A stretch of DNA of 64,000 nucleotides from Conus ventricosus (taxonomy: Eukaryota > Mollusca > Gastropoda > Neogastropoda > Conidae). Positions 7,742-21,300 of this stretch are shown here, one piece after another. The DNA is taken from NCBI GenBank assembly GCA_018398815.1, contig CM031602.1, positions 98,540,701 to 98,604,700 of the forward strand. Reading direction: 5' to 3'. Both the position numbers and the translations under genes were made by a program. Positions within the stretch are counted from its first letter, which is position 1, and every line of letters starts with the position of its first letter. A model generated the notes under the pieces. That model was not told the origin of the DNA. It saw only the letters and a program-made list of their open reading frames with translations, and searched no databases.

Positions 7742-10399
7742 TTTTTATTCATTTTTTTTGTGTCAAAAATCACGTATGTTAAGACTTAAAAATTGAAAAA
7801 ACCCCAAAACCCCAACACACACCACACACCACACACCCAAACACACACAACACACCACACACACACATACCAACACAACACAACAAACACACATACACAC
7901 CAAACAAGAAGAGAGAGAGAGAAGATAAGAGAGAGAGGGGGAAGAGGAGAGAGGAGAGAGAGAGAGAGGGAAAACCCTGTAATGAGTCAGCCAAATGTTT
8001 CGGCTTTTAAGCATGTATGTGACGTCCCTAATCAAGGCAGGGGGACGCTCCATCACTGTTTTTTGTGTATGAATATTTCCCCATGCCAAAAACTAAAAGG
8101 AAGAATTTTTTATGTGGTTGATAGTTTGGGGGGCGTCCCCCAAATAATTGTGAGATTGTTTAAACAAAGTGGTCATTGGGGTGAAAGTGACCCCCGAGAG
8201 ATTTTAAATAGGGGGAAAGGGTGTGGTATGTGTTTTGAGCACTGAAAAACACTCACTAGGAGGAGGGAGGAAAAAATCAGTTTTACCCCGAAAGGGGCTA
8301 GGTTCCCCCCCTGTCGGAGTGGCCCCTCACTGCTGCCCAGTTTTTTCCAGGAGATAGATTTTGGGGAAAGAGGGGGGAAAACTAAAGAAAAGAGAAAAAA
8401 GAATTCAAAATTTAAAATTGGGAAGAGGTTACTAAACAACCTTTTCTTTTCAGCCCCTTCCCCCTTCCCCTTTCACCCCGGGGTGGTTAAAGATGGGGGA
8501 AAGAAAAACTCTTCGGGGGCCACTTTCGCCCTCAACCGTTTGGGGGGGAAAAGTGACCAGAATAAAGGTTTTCCTGTTCCTGAAAAGAAAAGATTCTCCC
8601 CAAAAAATAACAAACACTGTGGGGTTTCCTTTTTTTAATCTATTACTAAACTTTTTAATAAAAAAAAATGAAAACTTTGCATTGCCACTTTTATGAAACC
8701 CGGGTCTAACTTGGGGCCCCCTATGGCGCCCTAGGGCCCCAAGCCAGATCCAAGGAACAGAAATGGGGCGAGGGAAATTTTTTTGGGGAATATGTTTTTA
8801 AAAGTGGTATTTTTTATTTTGGTTCCCTTTTCTTTTTGTCTAATTTGGGGAAATTTCCCCCCCCCTTTTTTAGGGGCCCTTCCTAGGCCGACACATTGTG
8901 GTTTGCGGGGGTTTATAACGCCAGTGCCCAGACATCCCATTGTGGTTTGGGGGTTTTTTTACCCGCCAGGCCCTAGCGAAAACACGAAAAAGGGAAGGGT
9001 CATATGGGGGAGAGAGGGGGGCCCAAATTAGCTTTCCAACCCCCACAAAACAACAAAAAACCACCGCGGGCATTTCCCAATTTCCCTTTTTTGGATTTTT
9101 TTAACGAAAAAAACTGAAGCTTTTAAAATTTTATGGTTTTTTTTGATAAGGGGGGGTGTTTTTAAAATTGTTTTTTACAAGCAAAAATTTTTTTAAAGGG
9201 GTTTAAAACAACAACTGTGTTTTAAAAAGTTTTTTTTGTAGCTATTTTGTAAAAATTTTATTTTAAAAAACTTTAAAAAAATTAAAACACAAAAAAACAA
9301 ATTTTTATAATCAATTCTCTCTCACTGATCTTAAATTTTAATTTTTTCGGGGGAGGAATTAATTTTTTAAAATTTAAATTGGGGGGGTTTTTAAAAATTT
9401 TTTTTTTATTCAAGAAAATAGTTTTAAAGGGTTTTAAACAACAATTGTTTAAAGTATTTTTTTTGTAGCTATTTGTAAAATTTTTATATTAAAAATTTAG
9501 AAAATTAAAACACAAAAACAATTTTAAAAAAATTCATTTCTTTCATGATTAAATAGTAATTTATTCAGGGAGGTAATTATATTTTTTGCAAAATTAAAGG
9601 GGGATAAAAAAAAAAAAAAAAAATTTTAAAAAAAAAAATAAAAAAAAAAAAAAAAAAAAAATAAAAAAAAAAAAAAAAAAAAAAAAAATTAAAAAAAAAA
9701 AATTTTTTTTTTTTTTAAAAAGTCCTTAACCCCCTCAATTTTTGTTAAGTTTTTAATAAAAGTCACTTCTTAGTTCTTACCAAGTTGCCCCAAAGTCATC
9801 CCAAGTCATTTAAGTACCCCTAAAGAAAATTCAAGTCTCCACAATTTCTTACTCAATTTATTTAGTATTTTTAAAGCCCCTTCAAAGTTCTTACTAAAGC
9901 ATCCAAGTCGTCCTCAAGTCCCCTCAAGTATCCCAAGTCATCTCTAAGTACAACCGTTCTTTTTCAAGTTTTATAATTATCAAAAAAATACAATCTATGT
10001 TTTTATTTAAATAGCAATGCAAAATTAGTAACACACCCCTAAAAAAAACCGTCCTTTGGGATGTCTTGTCAGCGTTCCTCTAGTTCTTGGGAAGGTTTTA
10101 CATCAAGCACCGCTTTGTTAAAATTTTGGGGTTAGGGGAAATCCCTTTTAAGATCTGTCTTTATTTATTGACCCCATCTTTTTAAAATTCGCCATGATCT
10201 ATTTTTAAAAAAAAATTTAAAATTAAGTTTTTAAAAAATATTTTTCCATTTGAAAGGACAAAATGTGCTTTGTTATGGGGGTTTTGGCGTGCAGTTGTTT
10301 TTTGTATTTAGCTTTCGGGTTGTTTAACTTCTTTTGTTTTTTTCCCATTGGTTTAATATTTTAACCATAATAACTGCCCCCGCAGCAGCAATGGCCCCA

Positions 10400-11130
10400 A
10401 AAATGGCAACGTTTTAGTTAAATACCCTGAAGACTTTGGGGCCCTTAAATCACAGGGGTTTTTTATAGCTGGCATTGAACAACTTGTTTGGCGGGCGGTG
10501 TTTGTTTTCTGATGAGTTTATTCTGAAACTTTTTTTTTTTTGTCTTTCCCTCTGCTAATTTTTTTCCCTGCTTCAACACCCCCGGATTTTTATTGGGTCT
10601 CCACTGATTCAGGTTTTGCTGATTTCGGGCTTGGTTACTTTCTCCACCTGTTTCAGCTTTTTTTGGTTCTGCTGTTTTTCCCGGTCATTTAAAGGGGAAA
10701 AAAAATTAAAGTTTAAAAGTTATTAATCCCTGTTAAATGGCGATAACAATGTTCCAAATTGTAATACAGTCAACCCTGAGACTTAATGACTTTTTTAAAA
10801 CTGGATTTGCGTTAAATCTAGTAAGTCTTGTCAAAATAAAATGGGGCAAATTACTGCTAGTTTATGTACAAACAAGAAAACCTTTTGCCCCACATTTTTC
10901 CCCATTCTAGACCAGTGCGCTTCATACTGTTATGATATTTAAAAATGTTTGCGGCGACATCTTTTTGAATTTTTTTTTAATGGAATTCATTTCCGTGGAA
11001 TGTTTTGTTTTCCCAATGCTGCCAAAAAATCAGCCTCTCCTTTTGGAAAAAAAGTTGATCTAAATTGGGTCTTCAAAATTCGGCGGTTTGCCACCTTGTA
11101 GCTGTAGTAGATAATATTTTCATTTTTTTT
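10400..11130 (-). pseudogene. Second copy of the minus-strand Polinton hypothetical gene
   Basis: Corresponds to 4705-5523. Landmarks such as the TTTTTCCCTGCTTCAACACC stretch (about 10560) and the GCGGCGACATCT stretch (about 10948) are kept, but the frame is interrupted repeatedly. No intact start is visible at about 11125. Confidence 0.5.
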
Positions 11131-11159
11131 TAAAAATTAAATTTTTTTATTTTATAAAA

Positions 11160-11795
11160 ATGGCACCGAAAAAAATGTTGAAACCTTGTAACCATTCGCT
11201 TTTTTGGGAGGAAAAGTGTGGGATCTCAATGTTTGGAAAAAGCCTGTTAAAAATTAAACCGCAGATTTTGGCAAACTAGATTTGGGATTCAGCAAAGCTA
11301 TTGTTATTGCATTTCTTTGTACAAAAGATTTTCTAGTTAAGAAGGAAAAATTCCCGGAAAATTTTAAAATTGTAAGAAAAAAATACATTTTAAAAAATGG
11401 CTTCACTCGAAATAATGATAGGGGGGCGTGGTAATGCGCTTTTTTTTTGCGGCAGTAATTTGTTTTTAGTAAATGGGAATGACGGCGAAAAAAAAAAAGG
11501 CATAACAAAGCTAGGAGCAACGCAGCTTGCACAAGACCCCTTGAAAGGCAGAGATTTTGAGATTAGATTTTTTTAAAATTAACCTGAAAAGAACAGGGGA
11601 GGCTTACCCTTTTAAAAAAATTTGCCAAAGCAATAAAAAATATTACTATACGGCAAAACCGGTAAAGACTTGCCCCCACCAAAATTCAGTGACTTTTTTA
11701 AAACCTCGGGAAAAAACAAAAGATGCAAGAAATGGGTTTTTTGTGTTGGTTGCCGTGTTTTTTTGTTAAAATAATATTGGTTGAAAAAAAATAAA
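11160..11795 (+). pseudogene. Second copy of the small membrane-protein pair
   Basis: The first start is near 11160 (ATGGCACCGAAAAAAATG). The second is at about 11398 (ATGGCTTCACTCGAAATAATG). Both correspond to the genes at 5560 and 5814 but carry many indels, and no frame longer than about 30 residues is preserved. Confidence 0.55.
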
Positions 11796-12668
11796 CAAAT
11801 TATTATTCCCCCAAAAGGTTTGGAGGGCATCACGCAATTAAAAAGCTAAGCCAGCGGCAGGAGAGTGAACAAAAGAAAAAAAAGGTTATCAAAACAAAGC
11901 AATTTGGCAATTTTTTACCTGCCCAGACAATCAGAGCCAACTTTGTTAAATAAATAAAAACGAACCCTCAAATGGATTTCTTATTTCCCTCATGGTTTAG
12001 CAAAAAATTTAATACGCCCCCCGTCTTGCATGGCTTAAAGTACAAAGATGCGGGCCATTAAAACAAAAGAGTGTTCTGTGTTGCTGTTTCCCAAAAGTTT
12101 TTTTCCCACGGGCCCCGCTAAACTTACCCTCGCAGATTCAAGTTGATGGGGAAAAAATTTTAAAGGCCAAGTGAAAAAATTATTGTTAAAACACGAGTTA
12201 TTTTTGAAGAGGCATTCCGGGAGTTCACAGTCAAGGCTTTAGTTAAAACTTAAAAAACAGTTGCAAAAGATTTTTCTCTACCAGTTCAAGGAGCTAATTG
12301 ACAATTCTCGAACACAGAAGGGTTGAAGCTGCCCATTTTTGCGGCAATAAATAAGAAAAATTTAAAGGGCAAAACCCCGTAAAGCAATCAAAAAAAAAAA
12401 AAAATAAAGTTCTGAAGACCCAGTACGCCACAAACAAAACCGTTTGGTTTAAAAGAAAGGTCCTTTTTTTCGGGGGGAAGCAAAAGGGGGACACTCGATC
12501 GGGGCAACAGACCCAGTTTGGGTGTTGATCCATATGAAATAAAAAATTTGAAAAAATGAATCCCCCCGGGTTATTTTTAGAGAAACGACACAACAAAACA
12601 ACCATCTCAAAGATTTTTTGTAAGGAAGAACTGCAGATAATCCCCCCAGACCTTTCCCGCTTTAATTA
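11784..12668 (+). pseudogene. Second copy of the integrase, heavily damaged
   Basis: Collinear with 6229-7175. The CCTCAAATGGAT (first Asp region, about 11965), TTCAAGTTGATGGGG (second Asp region, about 12138) and GTGTTGATCCATATGAAAT (tail, about 12522) landmarks are kept. One Asp codon of the second motif is lost in the deletion GATGATGGG to GATGGGG. No usable frame remains. Confidence 0.65.
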
Positions 12669-15600
12669 ATTTAGGGTTTTCCCCCGTGCCCGTTTTCATA
12701 TGAAAATCTGGTTTTAACAAATATCGTTTGTGTTTGTTCTACTTTTGATTTCTTTGTTACAACTGTTGTGTTGTTTCCCTGTAGATTAGTCGCAGTTTTA
12801 CTTGTATGAGAAAATTTATTCCCAAACAATGTTTCTTTGTTTTGCTTGTGATATTTTTGATGACACAGCGGATATTCCCTTGCTTTTTTAAATGTTTTTT
12901 CCCCTGGCTCAAAATACTGTCTTTTGCCCTTTAAACCCCACTACTCCTTGATCCTTTTCCAGAAAATTATTTCATCTTTCCAAAAAACCCTTTTTATTAA
13001 CGGATGATGCAAGGCAAATCTTTAGGAAAACGGAGTGTAACCCCCCGATGTCCTTTAGTACTTCCATTCCATTCTTTATAGAGTTTCCCCGTAGGGATAT
13101 TTTAACAAAACTATTGTATCTGTGTAAATACTCGGGGATCAGGATCGAGGGTTTTAAAAAGTCAAAAAAGAAACTCAACATCAAAAGCTTGAAAATTTTC
13201 TAAAACAGTAAACCCAAATTAAAAACAGGTTTGTCTAATTTGCTTTCTTTTTTTTTCTCTTATCCAAAAAGTGATCATGAATTTCTGAAGCCTGAAAATT
13301 TTGGGTTTTGAAGTTAGCTTTTTGTTCTTCCCTTTTGGTGACAAATTTGACATCTTTCCCTTGGGGGGATCCCCATAGTTTTTCCGAAACAGCTGTTGTT
13401 CATAGTTAAAAAAAGTCCTTTTTTAAACACGTGGATTTATTTCTGAGTCAGTTTTCTTATGAGTATGGTTTTGAATGTTCGGGGTCGAAAAAAATTTTTC
13501 GTGAAACTGTTAACTTTAAAAAGTTTTTAAAAAAAATTTAGAAAGTCTGTAATGCAGCTAATTTTTTTTGCGGAAGATTAGGAAAAGTTTAGGTGGTCCT
13601 TGGACCACTTTAGATTTCTTGCTAAGGTTAGTCATTACGGTCAGGAGTTCATGGGGGTTTTAATAAATTCTAGAATAAACCCACGCGTTGATCGGGCCCC
13701 CCCAAATGCCCACCCATTTAATCCCTTTTGAATTTATTCGTAGTGTACATTTAAAGTTCAAATGAGTGATTGCGCATAGCCCATCCGAAAGATTGTTTGC
13801 ATCAAATACATGGATAGTTAGCCCTTTTATTTGGGATCATTCGCCAAGATTTGTGTTTGCTTTACGTAATGATGCGAGCCATACTAATTCCTACGCAATC
13901 TTTTTAAATATCTAAAATCATTGGTAAATCTGAAATAAATCATCGTACTCAGTAAATTTTAAGAAGGTCCCAACTCTCCCGGGCGCAAAAATTTTGGGCC
14001 AGGTCCAAACTGAAATTTATCATTTTTCTATAATTTTTCAAGACGTCCGCCACAAAATCATCTTTAAATAGGAGTCTGATAGTTCCCATCGTTTTACAAT
14101 TAATTTCCCCACGCTTCTTGAGTGTGGTTTCGGATTCGCTGATGTCCTTTTCTTAAATAAAAAAGAACGCGTTTTTGGGGAGGAAGGGTTCTGTCAAACC
14201 TTTCCAACTGTTCATGTTTCATAGGGTTTTAAAACACCCTTTTAACAAGGTTGTGTCAAATTTCTTCCGTTTTTGGGGAGGACTTTAAAGGAAAAGCCAG
14301 TGCCTCTAATGACCCTCATGTTTGCTTGAGTCGTGAAAGACATATTATTTAGATTAAAAGCACTTACTTTTCTGATGACTGTGAATGCATGCCCCCCTAA
14401 AAGGCGCTGGTTCTGCTTGCATTAAAAGGTGGGTCATAACCCGAATTTGAAAGAATACGGGCGCTTCCATGTCTTTGGATAAAATTTTAGTTGAAGATTG
14501 CATTTTTTTTGCGCCGCTCCTCTAAATTTTCCGTAATGTGATATGGTTTTTTACTGTGGGGTTACACTTTGGGGTTAGCTCAAAACCCGAAAAAATCCAA
14601 CAAGCTGCTGGTCTACTGTTGTTGGTCTTCAGGCGCCATTATGATTTCAGAAAAGTTTAGTTTTAGAAAGGCGTTACGCACTTCTGCATGCGGTTTAAAG
14701 AATGTTTTGCGCATCGGGCCCCTTATATAATTCTGGTCTGAAAAAAACCCCATCCGACCAACAATAATGAAGGCAAAAAAAACAAATCTGATGATTCCCT
14801 TTTAAAATTTTTTTCGAATTTTTGTGGTGCTGGCCCTTCAAAAGGAACATTGGTGATTCGAAGTTGCGTAATACGTATGGATTGTTTGCACCCGTTTCCG
14901 TCTTAAAACTAATTTAGATTGGCGGGGGGTAGTTTTCTGTCTTAAGTCTACGAACTTTTACAATTTCTTTGTTCGCTCGCGGCTTGAAAGATGGCATTTC
15001 TTTTAAACATTTTTCCAAAAATTCTTGTTTGCCGATCTTTTGAAGTTGCTGCATTGTCACTTTTGTTCGATCAAAGTTTAATGGGGGCCTGCTGGCGAAA
15101 ACTTAGGAGAATCCACCTGACTTTTTGGGTGGTTGCCTATTTTTGGACTGTTTTGGACACTTTAATTGGGGCCAAATTTGTTTCCTCATCCCATGTGTAT
15201 ACATTAAAAGTTTTTGGGTTTTTTGTTCTTCAAATGACATTTGGTCTAAACCCAACAGGGAAAAGGATATTCCATTGAAGTTTAAATTTTTTGGGTTTGC
15301 ATAGTTTGTCCCCCCTTTCTGCGTGTTGCGGAATGATAGCCTTGCAAGAAAAACCCTGAAAATTTGTTGTCTGAATTTTTATGTTTAAAACTGCTCTCTT
15401 TTAAAAACCAAAAACCCCATAGGGAGTAAACCCTTTCTTCAATCGGTGCTACTTGCCCGTTTTAAATCTAATCTCTAAGGGCTTTGCCCTTTTACCCAAA
15501 CCAGAGCCTTCATTTTTGGGTTTTTGCCGCGCGTCAAACTGTGTAAACGCTGTTGCCCCAACCGGGGGTTAAAGTCATTGAGGAAAGAATGTCTGTTGTT

Positions 15601-17762
15601 TAGTCGGACCCAATTCTAGTTTTTTATTTTTGTTACATAGTCGTTAAAAAAAAAACTAAATTACTTTAACCGGTTGGGGCTATTTTTGTTTCTTTGGAAA
15701 TTTAGAAAAAAAATGAACAAAACTTGCTGTCGTTTGTTGGGTCAATGATTCTAAATCTATATTCAGTGTTTGTAAAGCCTCTCCCCGAGCATTCCTTTTA
15801 AACAAATTTGTTTGTCCTTCATTAATTAGCCTGCTGTCTTTCTTTTTTTAAGCCAAAAAATTTTTTTTAAATTAAAAAAAATACTTAAACAGAACAAAAA
15901 TTTAACGGGCTTTTTGCGCTTGGACTCATAAAATAAGTTAAACACCCTTTGGGGTTGTTAAAGTGAGTGTTTTGAACAGATTTAATGTTCCTTTTCTTTT
16001 TTTAAACTTTCCCTTTTTTTTTGTCGGGGTCGGTGTTGAGAAAAATTTCCTGCCTTTTTTTGAAGATCAAACTTTTTGTCTTTTGAGCATCAAAATCGGC
16101 TTAAACTTAAATTCTTCACCCTGATGTTTTGGGCAACAAGCGTTTTTTTATTTTCAGTTTAAAAAGAGCTAAGTTTAGCTGTTATTAGTTGAACCTTTTT
16201 TGTGTTTTTGGGTTTTTTTTATTTTTTTGCCAGCCGCCCTTACAGTAATGAAAACAGGCGGGTGACAAACCCCCTAAGGGTTTAAAACTGGGGTCGCCTA
16301 TGCCCGTTGCCCGAGGCCAACACTGTTCCTGCTGATAAACACTTATAGTCGATGCCCCAGTTTTAAAATATGAACAGCTTTTAAAAGGGGAGAGAAAACT
16401 TGTTTGGTTTTGTGTATTTTGAAAGGTCTTTTTATACTTGCTGCTTTGGGTTATGTTTTTTAATCAAAAATTTTTTTTGTTTGGGGGTTTTTATTCTCTT
16501 TTTTTGGGGGCGCGTAGGACTTTGGAAAACTTTAAAAGACAGCTTTTATAAAATAAAAAATTTTTTTTGTATTTCTTTTTCGTTTTTTCTTTTTAGCTGG
16601 AACATATTTAAAACAAATGTCTTAAACGGTTTTTCGGTTCTTCTTCTTTATAATTTGGAAAGTTTATTAAAGTCCTCACAGTCTCCCGCCCTTTCCCTCA
16701 AGATTTTCCCCTGTTGACCTTTGGGCAATCCATAAAACCCTATTTTTGTTGTTAAATAAAACATCAAACCTAACATTTTGAAGATGTAAATCTTTGAAAC
16801 AAGGGGTTGTTTGGATTTCTACACCTCCGCCCCCAAACATTTTCTTTTTTATCAAAAAGCGATAAGGTTTTAAAACCCCTAGCATAGATTTTGGGTTTGG
16901 ACTGCCCCAATCGAATTTTTACTTTCGTTATTTTGGATTAAAAAAACTTTTTCCCTTTCCCCTTTTTTAAAGGTTCTTATTTCCACAGCTTTTTAAAAAA
17001 AACCTTTTTGCGACTTGCGAACGCTAAAATAAAATTCCTAAGTGTCTGCCCGTTCTGGATTGTTTTATGATGAATTTCCCCTTTGTAAAATATTTTAATT
17101 TTGACTGTATTTGGGGCTCAATTGCCTTGCTAAATTTTGGGGTTTCTAAAAAACGTAAACTCAAGAGTGCCAGAAAAGCTGTCTTTGCTTCGGTTCGAGA
17201 TTGATACGCGTTTTATTTATTAAAAATTAGTTCTATGACAATCTGTCTTTTTAAAGCTCCTTGAAAAGTTGGCGATGGGTTTTAACAACTCAAAAAACTA
17301 AGGGAATGGAAAGCGATTTCCCTACGCAAAAATTTTCAGCGCATGTTTTTTTTTGTCTTTAAAAAATCTGCGGGGTCTATTCGGGGTTTTTTTGTCCCTC
17401 ATCATTTTTATTCCTTTAAACGCAAGATAGCCCCTTTCTTTTCGGTTGCCATAGATCAAATAGGTTTAAAAATTGTTGATTTTTGAAAAAAAAAATCTTC
17501 TTGCCCTCAAATTTTCGAAATTTTTTAACAATTGCCCGCCCCAATTTGTACAACGTCCTGTTTGGGTCTGTTTTGATGCCCCGTTTATTTTTAAAAAAGT
17601 CGTGCAGAGCCGGCAAATCACTTCATCCCTCCTAGGTCTGGAAATTAACAGAAGAAATTTTTTCGCTCAAAAGGGATGGATTATTTGGAAAAGTATATTC
17701 CGTTTATTTCCCCCTTTACGCCAAAGGGTTTTTCGTCCCTTCTTGGGGTCAAGTTGGCCATA
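12668..17762 (-). pseudogene. Type B DNA polymerase (Polinton PolB), long damaged copy
   Basis: The polymerase gene continues past the truncation seen in copy 1. On the minus strand, motif B appears as MNNSCFGKTM at about 13373-13410. Motif A is near 13786-13812, where FDANNL is readable just before a frame break. Motif C is near 13070-13120 but eroded. The order A-B-C on the minus strand is correct for family B polymerases. The N-terminal side runs to a probable start near 17762 (CATATGATG region), opposite the plus-strand gene starting near 17815. The span of about 5.1 kb is longer than a typical Polinton PolB (about 3-4 kb), so a second minus-strand gene may occupy part of 15000-17760. One frame at 17416-17616 (ALHDFFKNKRGIKTDPNRTL) could be the PolB N-terminus. 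No long open frame survives. Confidence 0.7.
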
Positions 17763-17814
17763 TGATGTAACATTTTTTTATAAAACAAAATAAAAAAAAT
17801 TAATTATTAAAAAA
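17763..17814. promoter_or_regulatory. AT-rich divergent spacer between PolB and the coiled-coil gene
   Basis: A run of A/T-rich sequence (TTTTTTTATAAAACAAAATA, then AATTAATTATTAAAAAAC) sits between two divergent gene starts. The same spacer recurs at 22083-22121, but there it follows the ATPase, which marks the duplication junction. Confidence 0.35.
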
Positions 17815-18990
17815 CATGGCAGGCATTTAAGATGAAATTTGAGTTTTTTTGTGGGAGAATGATGATTCCCCCTTGGGAAACGGCCCGTCGGGGTCTCTTG
17901 ATGTGGGGTTAAGAAATCGGGAGTAAAATTACCCAAAAGGGGTATAAATTAACGAAAGTTTGGCAATCATTTTTACAGTTTAGGCCAAGAACCCCCGGGA
18001 AATTTTTGACCCTAATGATTTTTAAAATAAAAAATGCCATTTTTTTGTGGGCGACCAAGGCAACTTGTTAGTTTTCAACTAAAAAAAAACCCATCAAAGT
18101 TTTTAGCCGTGGGTTTTAATTTTGAAATAGACTCAGTGTGAAAGATCAAAATGCCTTGGGTTTTTGGACAAATTAGGGGGAGGAGTTTCTAAACTTTTCC
18201 CCCAAAACCACCAAAACCCCAACAGATAACCCAAATGCAAAACATGGAACTTAAAGAATTAATCAATCACAGGTGAATTAATAAAAGTAAAAAAGAAGCA
18301 GAATCCAGTTTTTCAGAAGAAACAGCGTTAAAGCTTACAAGACTCACCGCTACCATGCGGAATTTTTAGCCCTTTTTTGTACTTTAAAAAACCATCAAAG
18401 GCGAATTAAAAAACAATTTTTTGCAAACTAGGTAACTGGGAAAATAAAAAAAGAAAAAGAAAAACTCGTTGAGGTGATGCCGCATCGTAGGGCCGATTTA
18501 AAAAAAAATAACCCAAAGACTAAAAGACTTTAACAAAAGGGATCAGCAAGAATAGAATGCTAACTACTAACCGAACCAATTACGAACTCAAATAATGAAT
18601 TAAAAGAAACTATCCGAAAAATTTTATTTGAAGACACAACGCTAGCAAACAATCCGAACGCTGTTTTGAGAGCAAGGCGTACATTAGCAAGCGTTTTAAG
18701 GCCTTTGGGGTTTTTCAATAAGTACCTGGTGATGGCTATTACGGCGGCGGTGGTCAAAAGCCCCGTGCCCCCACCCCCATCCCCTCCACCGATAAAACTT
18801 TGGGAAAAAAAAAAAGCTTGATCATTTGCGGGTTTATTAAAAAATTGCTGGTAAAGATAGACGCTTACCAGGAAATTGGGGGTATTGTCCTGGGCCCTTT
18901 TTTTACTGCAAGCAAAGTATTGGGTTTAGGCCCCAGCACTTAGGAATTAGTTCTCTTAATAGTTGGGTTTATATTGTAAAATAAAGACCA
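17815..18990 (+). pseudogene. Coiled-coil/membrane protein of the Polinton, copy A
   Basis: Collinear with 22122-23340 but with more indels. Readable landmarks are the start ATGGCAGGCATTTAAGATG (about 17815), AACTATCCGAAAAATTTTAT (about 18608) and GGCGGCGGTGGTC (about 18740), which encodes the Gly-rich part of the hydrophobic segment. A C-terminal hydrophobic segment ends near 18980. See copy B for the protein description. Confidence 0.55.
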
Positions 18991-19329
18991 AGTATCCCAG
19001 GCCCGTTAATCCAAGAACAAGGCTTTTTCTTTTCTTTTTATGGGTCATCGCGAACAAGTCGGAGCTTTTCTGGTCTTCAATGACTTTTGGGGGGTTTTGG
19101 ATTTGGGGTTGGTGACTTAATCTTTGGGGGTTCTTTTATTTTTTGTAAAATTTACTGGCCCGAATTTTGTTTTTTTTTTTTTTCCCCCTTTTCATTGCCG
19201 CTATAAGAATTTTATTGTGTTTATTATTTCCTATCTGGAGCTGAGGGCAAAGGGCTTTTATAAAACCCCGGGCCAAAGCAAAGTTACTTTCGATCTTGCG
19301 TATTGTAAAAATGTTGGGACCCTTTGAAT

Positions 19330-20075
19330 ACTTGAAGGGAATCAAACTGTGAATTAATGGGTCCCCCTAAAATTTGCAAGTATTTTTTTGTGCGTCAAAA
19401 CCCGTAAAAGATCGTTTGCTCGATCTTGCCTGTCTTGCGAAACAAACACCATCGTAAGTACGAAAAAAGAGTTTTTATTTTGTTCTATTCCCGCCCCCAT
19501 TAGGCCCTTGAAGGGTTAAGTAAATGTTTTCCATGCTGTTTTATGTCTTGTCTTGGACCGGGTGAAAAATTTTGGGAGAACCCCTATGTTATCTTTCTGT
19601 GCGTGCCCCGAAAAAAATGACCCTAGGCCATATCAAGACCCAAATTTTGTCTAAAGTCTGTTTGATTTTTAAAATTGAATTCGTTACAATCCCCTTTTAA
19701 AAACCTTCATGTCTTTTTGTTGCTGAAAGGATTTAAACGATTTGTCTTTGGAATGGTTTGCATTCAGTCAAAAAACGCCCGAGGTGAAAAGAAAAGAAAT
19801 CTGTACATGACCTCACCAAAAGATCATGGGTTTTTAATGATCGCTTCACACTCCCCACCCTGTTGTGGCAAAACACAGCAAAGTTTAACTGGTTCTGATA
19901 AAAAAATGCATCGGATGATAAACCAAAAGCTTTTGGATGTGCTTTTTTCAAGGGGGGGGGTTTAAAAGCTCTTCAATGGAGTATACCTTTTTATGAAAAG
20001 AGGCAGTCTGGTCCCCCGCAATTCAAGAGTTTGGTTTCTATTTTTTAAGATTGTAGTGGGCCCCAAAAGAATATT
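19330..20075 (-). pseudogene. Unassigned minus-strand Polinton gene, copy A
   Basis: Collinear with 23380-24478. A minus frame at 19733-19951 and the shared GATCATGGG/TTTTTAATG landmarks support it. It is divergent from the plus-strand gene starting near 20123. No function can be assigned. Confidence 0.4.
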
Positions 20076-20122
20076 TTTGGCCAGTATATTTGAAAGCGCT
20101 CTTTTTTAATTTGTTTAAAAAA

Positions 20123-21300
20123 TGTTTGTAACAATAAAAACTCAAGACCGCCCTTCGTTTTTAGAAAATGCTATTTTATAACTTGCGGGGGGAAAAACGG
20201 CGCACTTCATGAATTTTTACAAGTCGTTGGTTTAAATTTAAACGAAACCAAGGAGAAAAATACGGTTTAAAAATTTGGGCAAAACAGGAACAAAATTAGC
20301 CGTTAAAAATACCGATGGTTATTACGGGTTTTTTCGCTAAAAGAACAATGGTAATTTGCATTATCTCAAACTTACATGCAAATCTAAAAAAAAAGTTAAA
20401 TTTAAAAAACCCGAAGAAGAAGTAGCAATTTTTCCTTTTTGTGCAGAGTAGTAAATGTTAGGGTTTGCAGATGGCAACCTAGTTTTTGTGACACCAGACA
20501 AAACTTTTATGAGGGAGAAAACCCGCTCGACTTGCATTTTTTTCATTACTTAAAGTTCTTTGGACGAATAAGCATGATGAAAAAATTATTGATGAAGGCC
20601 CCAAAAGTTTTAAGAGCTCTTCCCTCAGGGGAAACTGCTTTGCGATTATGAAATTTTACAATTCCCCAATTTTCAGTTTAAAAAAATTATTTGTGGGAGG
20701 GTGGTCATTTTTTTAAAAAAACAAAGACAAAACAGGGAAAGTCGTTTAAATGTGTTAACCCCGCACATTGTTTTGGAAATAAAATAAAACGTTTCAAAAA
20801 AAAGTCGGTGGGCCCCAAGAACCAGGAGTTACTTAGCGCCGTGAGGTTATAACTTTAAAAATTAAAAAAAAGGGCTTGCAGACGTTGCGGACTTTGAAAA
20901 AACGGGGAGATAGGGACTTTGTAGGGTTTGAGTACACTAAAGATGGTGATTATAAACGCAAAAAGGTTAGCGACAGCAAAAAGTTTCCTAAATGAAAATG
21001 CGCAATCTAGGGCAAATAAAGTTGGCCCTATGAATATAAAATAGTTCGAAAGCCTGACCTCAAAAGGCACTTTGAACCATATTTTGAATGGGACTAAATT
21101 TGAATTTATAAGCCCATTTACATATTTTAGCCATCAAAAAGTTTCAGAAAAGCATTCAAAACTGGCCCTTTACATGAATTTATGCCGCGGGCAATAGTCC
21201 CAAAAATTGAAATAAAACCGTATGGGAATTTAAAAATAAATTTCCTCCAAGAAGAGAAACGGTTTTTTAAAGGTCTTTTTCAAAATTACAGTTCATTTTC
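20123..21300 (+). pseudogene. Unassigned plus-strand Polinton gene(s), copy A; capsid candidate by position
   Basis: Starts ATGTTTGTAACAATAAAAACTC near 20121. Readable fragments include KNNGNLHYLKLTCKSKKK near 20345-20398 and RDFVGFEYTKDGDYKRKK near 20912-20968. Position next to the ATPase and size suggest a structural (capsid or minor capsid) gene, because Polintons usually carry these near the ATPase. No capsid signature was recognised, so this is inference only. Collinear with 24534-25650. Confidence 0.35.

Larger units (their letters stand above)
7742..13205. repeat. Second, corrupted copy of block 1950-7741
   Basis: Every landmark of 1950-7741 recurs in order: LINE-tail edge, CA/GA repeat (7810-7970), family A repeat (7975-8470), hairpin region (8490-8580), 220-bp repeats (9140-9600), A tract (9603-9718), 12-bp array (9722-9965), the minus hypothetical gene (10400-11130), the membrane module (11160-11795), the integrase (11784-12668) and the PolB end (12668-13205). 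The copy has hundreds of small deletions and many substitutions that lengthen homopolymers. Alignment breaks off after AACAGTAAA (about 7740 and 13210). Confidence 0.9.
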
